Below, one piece after another: positions 46,380 to 58,660 of a stretch of DNA of 64,000 nt. Below the pieces are notes generated by a model. It was not told the origin of the DNA, made no database searches, and saw nothing but the letters and a program-made list of their open reading frames with translations. A program made the position numbers and the translations under genes. Source of the DNA: Symbiodinium natans (lineage: Eukaryota > Sar > Dinophyceae > Suessiales > Symbiodiniaceae). The stretch is taken from positions 222,972 through 286,971 of the forward strand of contig CAJNDS010002149.1 in NCBI GenBank assembly GCA_905221605.1, in the 5' to 3' direction. How positions within the stretch are numbered: position 1 is the stretch's first letter; the number at the start of each line of letters is the position of its first letter.

Positions 46380-49300
46380 CTTGCCGAGGGCCAGGGGATG
46401 GCCGAGCACCACGGGCTCGAAGTCCGCGCCGTGGCAGGGAAGGGCCTTCGGCGCAGGGCTTTTGGGGGCTTTACTTGGGGCTACGACTTGGGGTTGTGGG
46501 GTTTTGGGGGGGGGGGGGGGGGGCAGTTTTCGGGGTGTTGGGCTTTTTGAAGGGCTCTCTCGCATGAGAAGGAAAATCGGGGAGGGGAGGGGGATGGTTT
46601 CTTAGGAGGAGGCCTTTGGAACGCAAGACCCAAACAGCGGTGGAAAGCGCCAGACAGTCACCTTCAGCACAAGATTGTTTCGCATGGCCTTGTCAGAGCC
46701 GTGGCCGCACGGATTGAAATCCTGCAGGGATCCGTAACAGTCGGGACACATGGGAAAAAAATCAAAGAAGCCATCGCCTCGTTTGGCCGGAGCGTGTACA
46801 GCGTGATGAGCACCGTGGTCCAAAGGACGATGCCCAAAGCACAGGCCTCCAGCCAATTGAGTTTAGGCTTAAGGGTGTCGGGTTGAAGGCTTAGGTTTTC
46901 GAGTGTGGGGGTGCTAAGGAACTTCCAGTGAAGCTACCATAATTCATATTGACGGTTATTCTATGTGGCAGCGTGTCCCAAGATGTAGAAAGAAGCATCG
47001 AGAGCACCATGTTTCTCGTGCGGATCCAGGTGCAGGAGGCTCTGTTGTCAGTACCACGTTTTTCGTACAAGTAAGGATCCAGCGCGTGTTAGACAAGCCC
47101 AAACACCAGGTCGTACCATGGCGGTGTGTGCTTTGATGGGAACTGCACTGTCATCTCTGTGCGCCTTTTTTGTTCTGCTTGTCGTTGCTATTGTTACTGT
47201 ACTTGCATGTGCACGCAACTGGGCCAGAGGGAGAGGGAAAGAGGGAGAGAGAGAGGGTGGGAAGAAACTGCACAACAAAAAGCTGTGCGTTCCTCTTTTC
47301 TGCCGTATAGTGGTTATGCTTCTTCTCCTCCTCCTTTTTCTTCTTCCTCGTCTTATTCTTCTTCTTATTATTATTCTTCTTCTGCTTCTTATTATTCTTC
47401 TTATTATGACTCGTCTTCTTCTTCTTCTTATTCTTCTTCTGCTTCTCATTATTATTCTTCTTATTCTTACTCTTCTTCTTGTTATTCTGCTTCTCTTTCT
47501 GTTTCTTATTTCTTATTATTATTCTTATTCTTGAAGTTCTTCTTCTTCCTCTTCTTCTTGATGTTGATGTCGTTCTTGCTGCTGTTCTTGCTGCTGCTCT
47601 TGTTGTGTTCCTTGTTAAGCCCCCAAAACCCACCCGCCCCACCCCCTGCCGACAAAACCTGCGCCCACACCTACGTCCTCGCCTGCTTTGGGCGTGGCCG
47701 GCGGTGGGCAACAGCATCGTTAGACAATCGGGTGTCCATATCTATTCTGGGAACTAACTTGAGTCCTTGACTGGAACCAGAAGATCTCTGTTTTGGCTCT
47801 GCCATTGGCCGCTGTCATCATCAACACGCCCCAGAATACGCCATGAACATGATATGGAGATCCTGTACATCTCATGAAAACTCACGAGCAAGACGGGCTC
47901 CTTTCTCTCCCAACCAAAGGCTCACATGAATTTCATGAATGCATGCCATAAGACAAAAAATACCCTGAGCCCTAGTGCATGATGCCTCCACTTCGCTCAG
48001 GAAACCCCCCATACTGTGTCATTCAAGGTTCAAGGTCGTTAAAGCAACACAACGCCAGATTCTTTCAGCAAAACCACCACCGCCTTGCCCTCCCTCCCTT
48101 TTGCCCGAGAACCCCATACCCCTTAACTAAGGCGGAATATACCTTACACCACGATAAGAAACCCCGTATATAGGCTAAGCTTAAAAAGTCTCGGCCCTAA
48201 ATACACCCAACCCCTCCAACCCCAAACCCCAAACCCCCAAACTCCTTTCCCCTTGAGTTCCGCGCCGCGGTGAACTTGAGGCCGCTGAGGTTCCGGAAGC
48301 AGGCCAGGCTGGCTGCCACTAGGAACCTCCGGGGGCGTGCATCGGGCTTATTTGGGTTTGTTTGGGGATGATAATTACGGCTTGCAGGGTCTATTTAGGG
48401 TTTATAGGGTCTCGGGAGTTTAGGGATTTAGGGGTCTCACCCTCCCCGCCCACACTTCTTCTTGCATTTAGACAGCGCTTTTTGGTGGGGCGCTCGTTGA
48501 CATCAGCACTCATAATCCCCATCGATCCCTCGCATAAGCCCTAGCTAGACCGAAAATACATATACATACATGTCACATACATATGTATATATGTATACAT
48601 CTATGTCTACTCCAATATAAACCATTTAATCACCGGAGAGCTTCAGGACGTGCACCGAGTACGGAGTCTTCTTCGACCCTCCAGGAACCCCCCGACACCC
48701 CAAGCCTAAGCAAGCCCTAAACCACCTAAATCCTGAGAGCCCTACGACCTCGCTGAAAACGCCAAACAGAAGAAGGCGGGCGCACCCGAGGCAGATAACC
48801 TCCCATCGGCGCACATGGAACCCCAGCGTCTCCAAAGCCTTGGGTTTAGAGTCTAGGGTTTCGGGCTTACTGATTGGAGTTTAGGAGCGTTCAAAGTTTA
48901 GCCTCAGGTTTTATGACACCGCGGAGGGGAGCTGGGTTTATCATGCGCGTCAAGGCTAGTTTCCGCATGTTTCCGCAGTCCCCCAGCTCCAAACAGAACC
49001 TTGCAGTTGCACCCCTAAAATTTCGGATACTCACTGCCCTGGATCGGAATTAGGGTTAGGGCTTCAGGTGGTTCAGGCTCCTCAGGCTGCCACGGGGGGC
49101 GCCAGGTCTCCGACGATGATGAGATAGGAGGTGGCAACCTCATGGGGATCAGGCAGAGAAGTAGCGCTCGCCTTCTCGGGTCTTGGCATAGAAGGGCGGT
49201 GGTTGCACTGGCCTACCTGCAACATCTTGAATCACTGCATAACATCAACTACACCAGAACATTCACAAAACCTCTAGCTTTGCTCAGTGCTTGGCTAGTA

Positions 49301-51040
49301 ACTCCGAGAAGCCTGGAATGAGTAGCCCCGGAAGCGGGATCGGAGTGAATGTCGTTTTTCATTCATTGTTGATGAATTTCAGTATTAATTTCGCAACATA
49401 TATATATATATGTGAAGAACTTCCAACGATCAGTAAACCAAAATGACGGTAACAACAAAAAACAAGAATAACAACAATAACAGCAATGGCAAGAATACCA
49501 AGCATAGCAATGGCCGCAATACTAACAATACGAAGTCATTCACAATAACAATAACAAGCATAACAACAATCACAATAGCAATAATAACAGTAGCAATGAC
49601 AATAATAACAGTGGTGATTTTAATGAGAATAACTTCATCCGGCGTAGATCCCAAACATCGAAAGACAACCTTAAACGTTTCCACAGAACATCAAGAGCGT
49701 GCCTCGCGCCTGCCCTGGGGTGCCGCGGCGCCACTGAACCTAATCCTCCTTGTTGCCAACATTAGAAACCTAGAGCGTTGCCGCTCTGAGTGGGAATTCG
49801 TTGTGAGCATAAGAATAAGAAATAATGAATAGGATACACAGCCTCTCAGAAAATCCTCAACTTGTCCCCCCTTTCCACATTTTCCTGACTTCGTCTCAGG
49901 GGTGCACCCCGAAGCACTTCACCATCACGGCTCCATCCTCAGGTCCGATTGTTCTGGTGCTGCGAGAAACTGGTCTCCTGGAGTTTGGGACACTGTCTGA
50001 CACTGCATATGCAAAGCACCCCCCTCCAACAAGCCAGGCTGCAATGAGCCACGTCCACCGTGGAGCGACTGCGTTCGAGACCTGGCCGCCAGCGACACAA
50101 GCGCCCGGCAAGTTCAACAGCACTTTGCCTCTCCCATAAACACCCCTTAAGGTCCCTAACTACCGTGACTAGACTGGTAAACTGCAATCAACAGCTTCCG
50201 AAAGCACCGGGCGGCAGGCTGAGTAGAAGCTGCACGGCGCCTCGCCAATCCTGGCTGCGGGGCGCTCCCACAGGCGAGGGAATTCAAAGGGAATTCCGTT
50301 CAATTGGGCGGGTGATTAAGGGGCTTATGTAAGGCCCAAATTCAAGTTGAGACCGTCTTGAGCCCGCGCCTTCGGGCCGAGCACTGCAGGAGGTGGCCTC
50401 GGTGTCGCCAAAGCCCCAAGTGCTCTTTTCCAAAATTGCCGGGTGATTTCTGCAAAAGGGTTGTGCCTTTTGGAGGGGGCGGGGGGGGAGGTCCTCTAAC
50501 AAGGATTCTGCCTTACACCACGCGTATAACCCTTTGAAAGGATTCGATAGTGTAGGGTACCTTGATACCCCAATTCCCCCACCAAGACCCACTAAGCAAA
50601 TGGCATCCAAAAGCGGAGCAGGTGCCGAAGACGACCAGGAGCAGCAGGCCCAACCCGTAGCCTGTCTAAAAATGCAGGAGAATGTAGATTTGGGTTTAGG
50701 GTTTAGGGTCCAAATGGAAATTCTCACAGAGCCCCATACCCCATGATCAAGGAATATACCCCTTCATTCACATAAGGATCCCTGCCATCATTGATCGAAG
50801 GTCTACTCCTTAATTGAGGGGTATTGGGATTTGACATTCAGACTCCAAAGGGAGCTCTGGACAGATTTGAGCCTCCTGAGCCTAAAGCACGCGCTAACTT
50901 TACTGGAACCTGCTTTCAAGTTTCGTACAGTTTCCTCATCAGCGTTTTCCTTAAGTTAAGGGCTCTCTGGGTGTTTTGGTGTAGCGCCTGCTGCCGCGAA
51001 GGCGTGAGGCACGCCGAGGAGGCCGCTGCCTCCCAGAAGC
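46380..51040 (-). CDS. AAAP/SLC38-like amino-acid transporter, N-terminal half
   Basis: Ten exons fit in phase: 51040-50988 (LLGGSGLLGVPHAFAAAG), 50661-50593 (YGLGLLLLVVFGTCSAFGCH), 50254-50206 (RIGEAPCSFYSACR), 49959-49908 (TRTIGPEDGAVMVKCFG), 49138-49103 or 49094 (VATSYLIIVGDL), 48838-48763 (ALETLGFHVRRWEVICLG), 48678-48632 (SKKTPYSVHVLKLSG), 46846-46778 (ACALGIVLWTTVLITLYTLR), 46721-46662 (DFNPCGHGSDKAMRNNLVLK), 46445-46380 (ALPCHGADFEPVVLGHPLAL GK). GSGLLGVPHAF, AVMVKCFGVATSYLIIVGDL and the order of spans match TM1 to TM5 of AAAP permeases. GC-AG and GA-AG borders are frequent (GC after 50988 and 46778, GA after 48632). The start codon is not found; the last exon ends phase 0 at a GC donor or runs to a stop at 46335. 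TM6 onward is missing here and lies at 26.1-28.5 kb. Confidence 0.75.
47220..47615. repeat. GA-rich patch then long TTC/TTA polypyrimidine tract
   Basis: (GA)n at 47225-47265 precedes about 290 bases of TTCTTC/TTATTA on the plus strand. Ser/Leu- or Arg/Lys-only open frames on both strands are artefacts. Lies in a long intron of the AAAP N-terminal half. Confidence 0.9.
49440..49625. repeat. (ACA/ATA)n microsatellite
   Basis: Imperfect AACAATAAC/ACAATAACA trinucleotide tract within an intron of the transporter model. Confidence 0.85.
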
Positions 51041-51340
51041 CTTCGAAGGCCAGCAAAATGGGTTTCGGGTCAAGGCTATCAGCTGAAAGGGTTTGGCTGT
51101 ACTGAGTTCTTGCTTTGGGAAATCGCCAAAGTTAGGTTCTGTCGCACAATACATGGTACCCTTATTACCTCTCACTACGGTATGTACCATGGTTGATGAG
51201 AACGCAATTTAAGATGTCTCTTGGGGAAGTCATCGGAGGTGCAGAGTCTAGCGGCGTGATCTCAGGAGGGTATGTTGGGTAGCTGGTTTCAAGACTCGAA
51301 GCCGCCAATGGGCAAACGTATGCTCTAGGGCTCAGGCGTG

Positions 51341-51560
51341 TTAGCTAAGACTGCAGCTCCACTTCTGGCGCTGGCAAAGCCCAGGCCCTGCGCATGGGTC
51401 ACAGGCATTCAGATCCACGGTCCATGGCCCTAGGACTAGTTGCTTTTCACGTTGCACCGCAATGCCGCAATGCGCAAAGCCTGCAAAGCGACCCATAGCA
51501 AAGAGCAAGAGTGCCGGAGCCTTTGCGGCCTTGGCAGCCTCGAACTCCTCCAATGCTTTG
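51341..51560 (-). CDS. candidate exon with one hydrophobic segment
   Basis: Reads LEEFEAAKAAKAPALLLFAM, GRFAGFAHCGIAVQREKQLV and LGPWTV. It could be an upstream exon of the transporter at 46.4-51.0 kb or a neighbouring gene. No motif recognised. Confidence 0.35.
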
Positions 51561-52629
51561 ACAGGCTAGTCAGGCTCACAGAAGTCCCGAAGCACAGTAG
51601 CAATAGCAAGTCTCGGCAACGGGCTCACTTAGGCGTTGTATGGGCGCACCGTGCCATCCACAGATGGCGAGCCCTCTGCGACTGAGAGCGCCTGGGCAAA
51701 CGCTGGAACTCGTGGAGATGCCAACATATGCCAACCCTGTAGCACTGCCAATTGGGTTCGACCCCGGCCTCGGACGCATCTGTGAGCAAGCTTCGGGCCT
51801 CCCGCACTGACCACACTCACAATGGTTGTGAGAATCCAGAGGTCAGAGAGGGGTGAAAATTCCAGGTTACGTGTGGGACTCTGCCGCCGTGCCACCTGAG
51901 CTTGTGGGGAGGATGCCTACATGTGTTGGTACTCTGCAAAGGCCCCGGCCAGAAGGCCATGAAACCTCAACTCCACGATCACATCCCGATCAAAACTTTC
52001 CAAATTTCCAACCTCTCACTCTTCATCCTGATCAAAGGCCCTGCAGCAATAAAGGACATGATAGGTATATCTGATGGGTCATAAGCCAGAGGGCTCTTCG
52101 TCAAACGTCCGCGTAAGGACTTGGCTTAGGTGTCAGACCTCTACACTCAGCCACACCTACAAGTAGGAGGAGCGGAGTGGCCTCGCGGGAGGAAAAGAAG
52201 GCCTTGGGCCGCGATGCCGCCATCTCTTGGCACTCGAAGCTGAAACGAACTAAAGCGAGCTAGAGGACCTAGAAGCTTCGTTGAGGCATTTGGGGTTCAA
52301 ATCCGTGTTCGGTTGCGGAAGGACGGGATCTGGACTGTGCGTCAGGGTCTGCTGGGCTTTTTGGTGCCATGCGGGACTTGGGAGACGATGGTCTGCCGCA
52401 GGTCTGCCGCAGGTTTTCTTCCAAATCAGGTTCTGATCTGGGTGCGCCATGCCAGGGCCCGTGCGCCTATTCTGCGAGCCAAGATGGAAACGACATGGTT
52501 CTAGTCATGGTTATGGTCAGTATTGGTTAGTATTCTATGGTTTCAGATTTTGGGTTGTGCGGTCATGGCTATCACGGTCATCATCGAAACGCCTTCAGCT
52601 GTGAAGGGTTTAAGGGTTTAAGGGCTTAT

Positions 52630-52990
52630 GAGCAGGAAGCTTTCTCTTTTATCCACCCGTTACAGAGCGATGTTGGGGCAGCGCCATTGTGTCGGCACCT
52701 AAGAACTGCGCTTCTTGAAGGCCAGATGCAGCACACGGCGAAAAAGATGCTGTGGTGACGACTCCCCTCCGAACGTCTCCACGCCCCTTCACTTTGGCGT
52801 TGGGGCCCCCAAGGCACGTCGTTTCGGAGCATCGCGCCCTTCCATCTTGCGAGGCCTGGCACAGACTCCACATCTCTTCGATCCTCTTCTGTTACCTATC
52901 TTTGTGGTCCAACCCGGCCTAGAACCAAGTCGTTGTACTTCACCACCGCCTGCAGAAAGTGCGAAAGTGCAGGCAGCCGAAAGGTCGAAC
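52630..52990 (-). CDS. candidate exons, unknown
   Basis: AVVKYNDLVLGRVGPQ (about 52915-52965) and KRIEEMWSLCQASQDGR (about 52840-52890) look coding, and a frame ending GWIKEKASCS stops at 52626. Joins are not resolved. Confidence 0.3.
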
Positions 52991-53814
52991 ATGGCCGTGC
53001 ACGTGGCTCAACATGGCTCAAGATCTCTTGACTCCCTGCCAAGGCCTGGCTGCTGCGAATCTGAAACGACAAACGTCAACTGGCTACACTGCGATGCTCA
53101 CCCGAAGCAGGACAATTTGCAACAGGCTCGATTCGGATGATCCATTCCCACCCTTAACTGTACAGCGCCAAGTGCTGAGACTCAGCGGTTTTCTCATGGG
53201 ACAAATCCGATTTGTCTTGGCCTTGGGGGGGCTTCTGGAACTTTCGGCCTGGGTACCGACACGGCAGATGGGGAAGAGCCAGGAGGCACGGTGATGCATA
53301 CGCACCAAAGAAGACAAGTACTTCTCTGCAATTCTGCCTTCCGGCCATTGCACGAACGAGCTTTCCCACCCACCCACCCCCTTCATCCCCGACAGTCCTC
53401 ACAGCCTCATGGCTCTAAGCGAGCAGAAACCCCAAGCTTCCTAACTTTGTCAGATGGGCTATATACTGGGGTTTGTATGGTGTGTATTTAAGGTGTATTT
53501 TGAGAGTACACGGGTGCCCCAAGCCCTAAAAGCTGTCGCTCCCTAAGATTTTTTGACAGTTTTGCCAAAGCCCCCAAACCCAAAAACCCTAACACAACCC
53601 TAAACCACCCTCTCAACCGAGAACTGAGCCGAAAACATCCGACTCAAAGTCAGCTCTGAGAGCCTGGGTGTTCTCGACGGCAACGGCCGAGGCCTTGGTC
53701 CAAAGCGGCTCCACATCCTGGCCAAGGGCACCCAAAAAAACTCCCCCGATAAGTATGGCCTCGCTCGATATGTGTCTGGTCAGATATATGTGGCTCTAAA
53801 CCTGGACATATCAA

Positions 53815-53910
53815 CATCAATAATATCTGTATCTGTATCTGTATCTGCGTCTGCGTCTGTGTCTGTATCTGTCTGTGTCTGTATCTGTCTCTGTGTGTGT
53901 GTTGGTTTAT
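53815..53910. repeat. (TGTATC/TGTCTG)n microsatellite
   Basis: Imperfect hexanucleotide array with TCTG core. Confidence 0.9.
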
Positions 53911-54548
53911 GTAGTAGGTATGTAATATGTTTTGGAAAAGGCAGGATGATGCACAGGTAGGGGCTTTGAGGGGCTTGGGGGTTCAACGCCAATGGCTGCC
54001 TCTTGTCCGGGACATGCAATCCTCCCATCTCCCTAAGAGCCCTGCACCACATTTTGGAGCCTCGCTGCTCTGGGGAGCTGGCTTTCCCCAAGGCGCCAGG
54101 CCATACATCCTAGCTACACTCGGCAATTCTGCGGGCTCGGCAACGGTCACGTTTGGAGCCAACCAGCTAATGTATCACAGGATACTTTCTTGCTTTGGTG
54201 CTTCCTTCCACCCGTCCCTCCAACTCCCGCAGCCATCGCTACCGTCCGCTGCCATCCGCTGCCTTCGGCCCAGAGCTACTGAGGGGTTGAAACATGTTGA
54301 GCCAACCCCGCGTTTGAACCAATTTAAGCATGGGTGAGACATCTGGTGTTCAGGTTGGCTTTGAGCACCTCGCGGCTGACCTGGTGCCTCCCAAGCTCGC
54401 ATTGGTCAGGCGTCCGCTTTGAAATTCGAGTCCGAAGAAACTAACAAAGAAGTAAGCAACAGAGCTGAAGCAAACTGTTTGCAACCCAGTCACAGCGCAC
54501 ATGTCAAAATATGAGTGTGTCTCAAGTGCCTTCCCCCGATTGCCCCGC

Positions 54549-54765
54549 CTAAGCCTCCTTCTCTTCCTTCTCTGCCTGGTTGTCCTTCTGAGGGCTTCTG
54601 GGGGCTTCCGGCAGGGGATCACACACATGGGTCCCAAATCGGTTGAAAGTGCTGGAGAGCGCAGTTCGCAGGAAGGCCGGAGACACATGCCCACGAGTTC
54701 TCTGAGCTATATAGGCTATACACATTGACATCTGCTCGCCCACAATCGCCCACGAGCCTCCTCTA
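54549..54765 (-). CDS. candidate 3' terminal exon with acidic/basic tail
   Basis: Reads AIVGEQMSMCIAYIAQRTRG, HVSPAFLRTALSSTFNRF, then DNQAEKEEKEA and TAG. Codon pattern supports this frame over the plus-strand Leu-rich frame in the same place. Family unknown. Confidence 0.4.
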
Positions 54766-55124
54766 GCAATCCCTGCACACGCCACTCCAGCCTCAGCTTC
54801 CAAACCCCAAAGCCTAAACCTCCGCCCGGAAGGAGCAGGGGAAAGGGAGCGAAGTGCTAAGCCCTGAACTCCACAGCCTTTGCTGAGTTTTTGACCGGCC
54901 GCACCAGACGTTCGTAAGTTCTAGCAACCCTACACCCCCAAAAAGAGTAGGAAGCCTTGAAGCCTGAAAGGACTGCGAAAAGCCTATCAAAAAAGCGCAT
55001 AGTGGGGCAAACCTTGAAAAGCGCCGCTTGTTTTCCTCCTTCCATTCCTTATGCTTCCTTTCCGGGCGACTTTCATGCGGACATGAAGTCCCCCTCCCCC
55101 CACCCCCCACCCCCCCTCCCAACC

Positions 55125-55315
55125 CCCCCCCTGAATCGCGCGTTTTCCGTTTCCTGAATCGCGCAGTTTCATGAATCGCGTGTTTTCAGTTTCCTCAATC
55201 GCGTGGTTTCCTGGATCGCAGTTTCCTGAATCGCACGTTTTCAGTTTCCTGAATCGGTTAGTTTCCTGAATCGCGTAGTTTCCTGAATCCTGGTTTGTCC
55301 AGTTTCTGAATCGCG
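55125..55315. repeat. TTTCCTGAATCGCG minisatellite
   Basis: About ten units of 15-25 bases built on GTTTCCTGAATCGCG with varied ends (CGTTTTCAG, CAGTTTCATG). Confidence 0.85.
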
Positions 55316-55453
55316 CTAGGATCTGAAGACAACGCTCACTCGCAACCGATGTAGTTGAATACGCGAAACTGACGAAGTACAAACGCTCCTACACAGCTGA
55401 CCCCTTCGGGGCGCTGAGACACCGGGTTGTCATTTTCCCCGTTGCCACTGCAG

Positions 55454-55704
55454 AAAAGGGGCGCAAGATTGAGCGCGAAGCCGCTGGCAGAGAGCCTTGG
55501 ACGTTGGTGGTGAAGAAGCGAGCAAAGCTGCAGAACGGAACTCTCCCCGCCCCGCCCGCTCCAAAGCTGGGACCCCGGCGAGTAGGGCAACATCTTGGAG
55601 CTGATGTCCATGCCAATCCTCGAAGGGTGAACTTTGGCGTAGCACGGTCTATCAAGACCCCCCCAGCCTCACCCTCAAAGACCAAGCACACGAGAGTGGG
55701 CTAA
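55454..55704 (+). CDS. candidate plus-strand 3' exon, basic protein
   Basis: A polypyrimidine tract ending CCACTGCAG leads into KGRKIEREAAGREPWTLVVK, then KRAKLQNG, a Pro-rich stretch and VNFGVARSIKTPPASPSKTK, ending at TAA (55702-55704). Lys/Arg/Pro-rich, perhaps nucleic-acid binding or disordered. The minus strand is also open in three frames, so strand is moderately secure only. Confidence 0.4.
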
Positions 55705-56217
55705 CATACCAAAACGATGCCTCATGAGAGCCTTTCCAGAGGCTTCGAGACTCCAAAGCCCAGGATCCCAAAGGAGACCACCCCAAAGGCGCCCGCAAGG
55801 CGGGTTCTTTAATGACGTGGCTCAAAGATGCTCAAAGGCCAACCCTAGACTATTTTGCCACGAGGCATGCTCCCGAAGAATTCCGTCTTTGGCGCCTCAG
55901 GGAGAGTGCCTAACGTGTTGCGGGACAGTCTCCCTGCCTTTTTTCGGTCTCGGACTTTGTTTCAGGACCGGCGTCCACAGCGGCCGAACCATAGGGTCTT
56001 GTCGAATGACGTGTTCGTAGCTAGGAAGCTCGTGAGCCTTGTGAGCCCTGCGTCTTGCCATCGCAGCATTACTCGTGTTTTGTGGCTTTTGGATCTGGCA
56101 GCAAACCTGCTGGGGCCAGGAGTTCCGCAGGCTTCAGAAGGGCCGTGAAGAAAGAACTGCGAGTCACTGGCCTCAGAGGCTCACAGGCAGCAGAAGTCGC
56201 AAACCCCCGGGCCTCAT

Positions 56218-56790
56218 CTAGCATCGTCGGCGTCCACACGAGCCGGTAGTAGACGAAGCCTTTGTAACCCCGAAGGCTCGGATTGCAAAAGCCTCAAAAA
56301 CGTGCTTCACAACCTCCGCATACATGCTGTCCTCCTTCACCAACTTGTGATTTTCTTTTGGTGGGTCAGAGTCTTGGCCTTCAGAACTGCTAGGCTCAGA
56401 CCATCTCAGGCCTCTGTTAGTAACACCTTGATACACGTTGTAACACCCTCTTTTCCCCTCTTCTCTCACTTTGCACTCCAGGGGGCCGAAGTAGAACATG
56501 AAGCAGGTCCTTGGAGAGGTGGGGATGGTGAGTCTTCGGTTGTCTTCAGCTTCTGAGCAACCCAAACGGACTCCGCTGGTCTCGCCCAGGCGCTGGCACA
56601 ACCTGCGCAGCTTCATTGTCCCGCATTTTGGAATTCTTTAACTTGCTCTCCAGGCAGGGAATTCTGGTATTTTTTCCCAGGGTGATGAAGCTTCGAGTCC
56701 AGCGCAGGAAAGGGAGTAAGGGCTGCTTAGGGGTTCGGAATCCTGAGAGCCAGAATCTACTGCTGCACCAAACATCTGCCTCATCAGCCA
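56218..56790 (-). CDS. candidate exons of an unknown minus-strand gene
   Basis: About 56789-56637 reads VWLMRQMFGAAVDSGSQDSE and on to a stop in one frame; 56616-56218 reads GQDSDPPKENHKLVKEDSMY and AEVVKHVFEAFAIRAFGV to a stop. Both are protein-like, but overlapping frames make the exon structure unclear. Confidence 0.3.
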
Positions 56791-57129
56791 AACCTGCGCC
56801 AGGCCACTTGAGATGTTTGGGGAGTTTCGGGAGGTTTAAGGGCGGTTTTGGGGGGGAACTTCGTGACCCCCAAGGCACATAAACTTGCGAAGGGAATCGC
56901 TCAGAATACATGAGGAATGAAATACTGCGCAGGAGAAGAGATTGTGAGTAGCATGTTGAAGAGCATCGTGTCCTTCCCGGCCAAGTGCTATCCCCTCAGC
57001 TGGAGAGGCTCTTTCACAGGGTCCCCTTGAAAGATGCACTTTTCAGCTTTATTAAGGTTTTTGGGGTTTGCGTAGCTTTGGGTTATGCTCTGATAGGGCT
57101 CAGGGTTCTGATTGTACATTTGCTGGCGT

Positions 57130-57500
57130 TTAACGTTTGAGGCCTTCGCGGACATGACGCAGCTGTGGGTGGGGGCCCTTATGGAGCCACTTGAAGAAAG
57201 AAAAGCACATCGCCTCAACGGGTACGTCGTCCGCGCTGGCCGCGCTGCAGAGCGCAATCCTGAGAGGCTCTTCAGACTCATAAAAACAAAAACTCAGCTT
57301 CGTCAGTTCTGCCCTTGCACGACCGAAGCCTGGCGCGACAGCCAAGCAGCGCGATCAGCAACAGCTGGGCAACTAAGATGCCGAAGAAGCCCGATTGCTG
57401 CAGCACGAAAACCTGACTTCGATCACAAGAGTACTGCGCTGTGTGGCTTTCTGGCTTTGCTCTGCATGCCTTTCGGACAAAAATTGCTGACATCAGCGCT
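57130..57500 (-). CDS. candidate exons: membrane span and downstream domain
   Basis: About 57425-57320 reads VFVLQQSGFFGILVAQLLLI ALLGCRA, a clear membrane span. About 57305-57132 reads ELTKLSFCFYESEEPLRIAL, then SADDVPVEAMCFSFFKWLHK and a stop. The two are in different frames, so an intron or border is unseen. A 145-codon plus-strand frame overlaps; I prefer minus from composition. Confidence 0.3.
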
Positions 57501-57972
57501 TCATCCACAAGAACTCAGACTCCTGAACCTACGGAACCCATGGCCATGATCCGCCATGAGTAGACCCCTGGTTCTGGTTGCCTTGAGCGCTTTGTGAAAG
57601 GGTAGCAAAGGGTAGCTGCTTCAGTGCTTCATCTGCGACCCTGTCCCTAACATTCCAGGGCTGAGATGCGGAGGAGTAATGCTGGTACAGCTCCTTCAGC
57701 CTCGGACAAGATTCTCCAGAACTTCTTCGATCCTCTAAAGACTCTAAAAGGACTCTAACCGGACTCGAAGGTGGCCCAAGAAATCCCGCTCACTCCCCCG
57801 AAAGCTTCACCTGCGGGAACTGTTCGGAAAAGGCACCTGCCCTGACTGTGAGAAGGTGACTTTTGTGTGGGCCAACTACTCGCACATCCCAACTGCCGAA
57901 CATTGCCGAACACACCCCGCAAAGCCGAAACGCTCTTGATGAGATTGGACGAAACAAAAGAACTAAGAAGAA

Positions 57973-58417
57973 CTAAGAAGACCAAGACGTTGTGCACCCA
58001 GGGCGCGGATCACGCTGCGTCACTGCAACGAAACCGACCGCCAGCGCAGCAATGCAGAACTCGGTTTGAGGCTTGATGAGGCTTGGAGAGCTTCGTTCTG
58101 GCTGTTGAGGCCAATGACAAGGCGCAATGGTTCCAGCACTGGTAAGGTCAAGAGGAATACAGATCTGGTTTGCCAGGCTGCCAAGTAGAAGGAGGTAGCA
58201 AGCCTTGGAACAAAGCGAACGGCAAAACCCGCGGGAGTTCGAGTTCCGAAGTTCCATTTTTGTTCGACCTGCCAAGCTTGAGCGTGTTCCGAAGGAATCC
58301 AAAGCTTCGCCGCGAAGCAAGAGCTCCCTGAGCTTGCAGACCTGAGATCCGCATCAGCACAACTCCAGACATTATGAGACTTCTCGATCCCTCATATTCT
58401 TCTATACGCTCCTCCAT
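57973..58417 (-). CDS. candidate exons, small membrane protein
   Basis: One frame reads CYLLLLGSLANQICIPLDLT and EFCIAALAVGFVAV; an overlapping one reads MSGVVLMRISGLQAQGALAS and continues to a stop. Both cannot be real throughout; splicing is unresolved. Confidence 0.28.
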
Positions 58418-58566
58418 AGACTCCTCAAGACAAGGCGTTCTATGCTTCCTGTTATCCTGACCCTAAGCACCTGAAACTGCCCCGAGCCCTCAGATCAGAA
58501 CCTTCAAAAGCCCCCCTCAAAAACCCCAAAAACTCTAAGAACCTCAACCCGAACCCCCCCCCCCCC

Positions 58567-58660
58567 GTTGGAAGAAGCGGCCCACTCCAGGGCGTAGGAC
58601 AGCATCAGGCCTGGCCAGAGTCGCAGAGGCCGCTCTCCGTTGGCTGTTGGGACGATACCC
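58567..58660 (-). CDS. candidate exon, unknown
   Basis: Reads TANGERPLRLWPGLMLSYAL then EWAASSNG, G or C at nearly every third position. Isolated. Confidence 0.35.

Noticed and set aside
47048..47770. Ser/Tyr/Leu-rich and Arg/Lys-rich frames up to 214 codons
   Set aside because: Products of the TTC/TTA and GA microsatellites.
53927..54337. 136-codon plus-strand frame opposite a protein-like minus frame (NVTVAEPAELPSVARMYG)
   Set aside because: Both strands look plausible and codon composition does not decide, so no feature was called.
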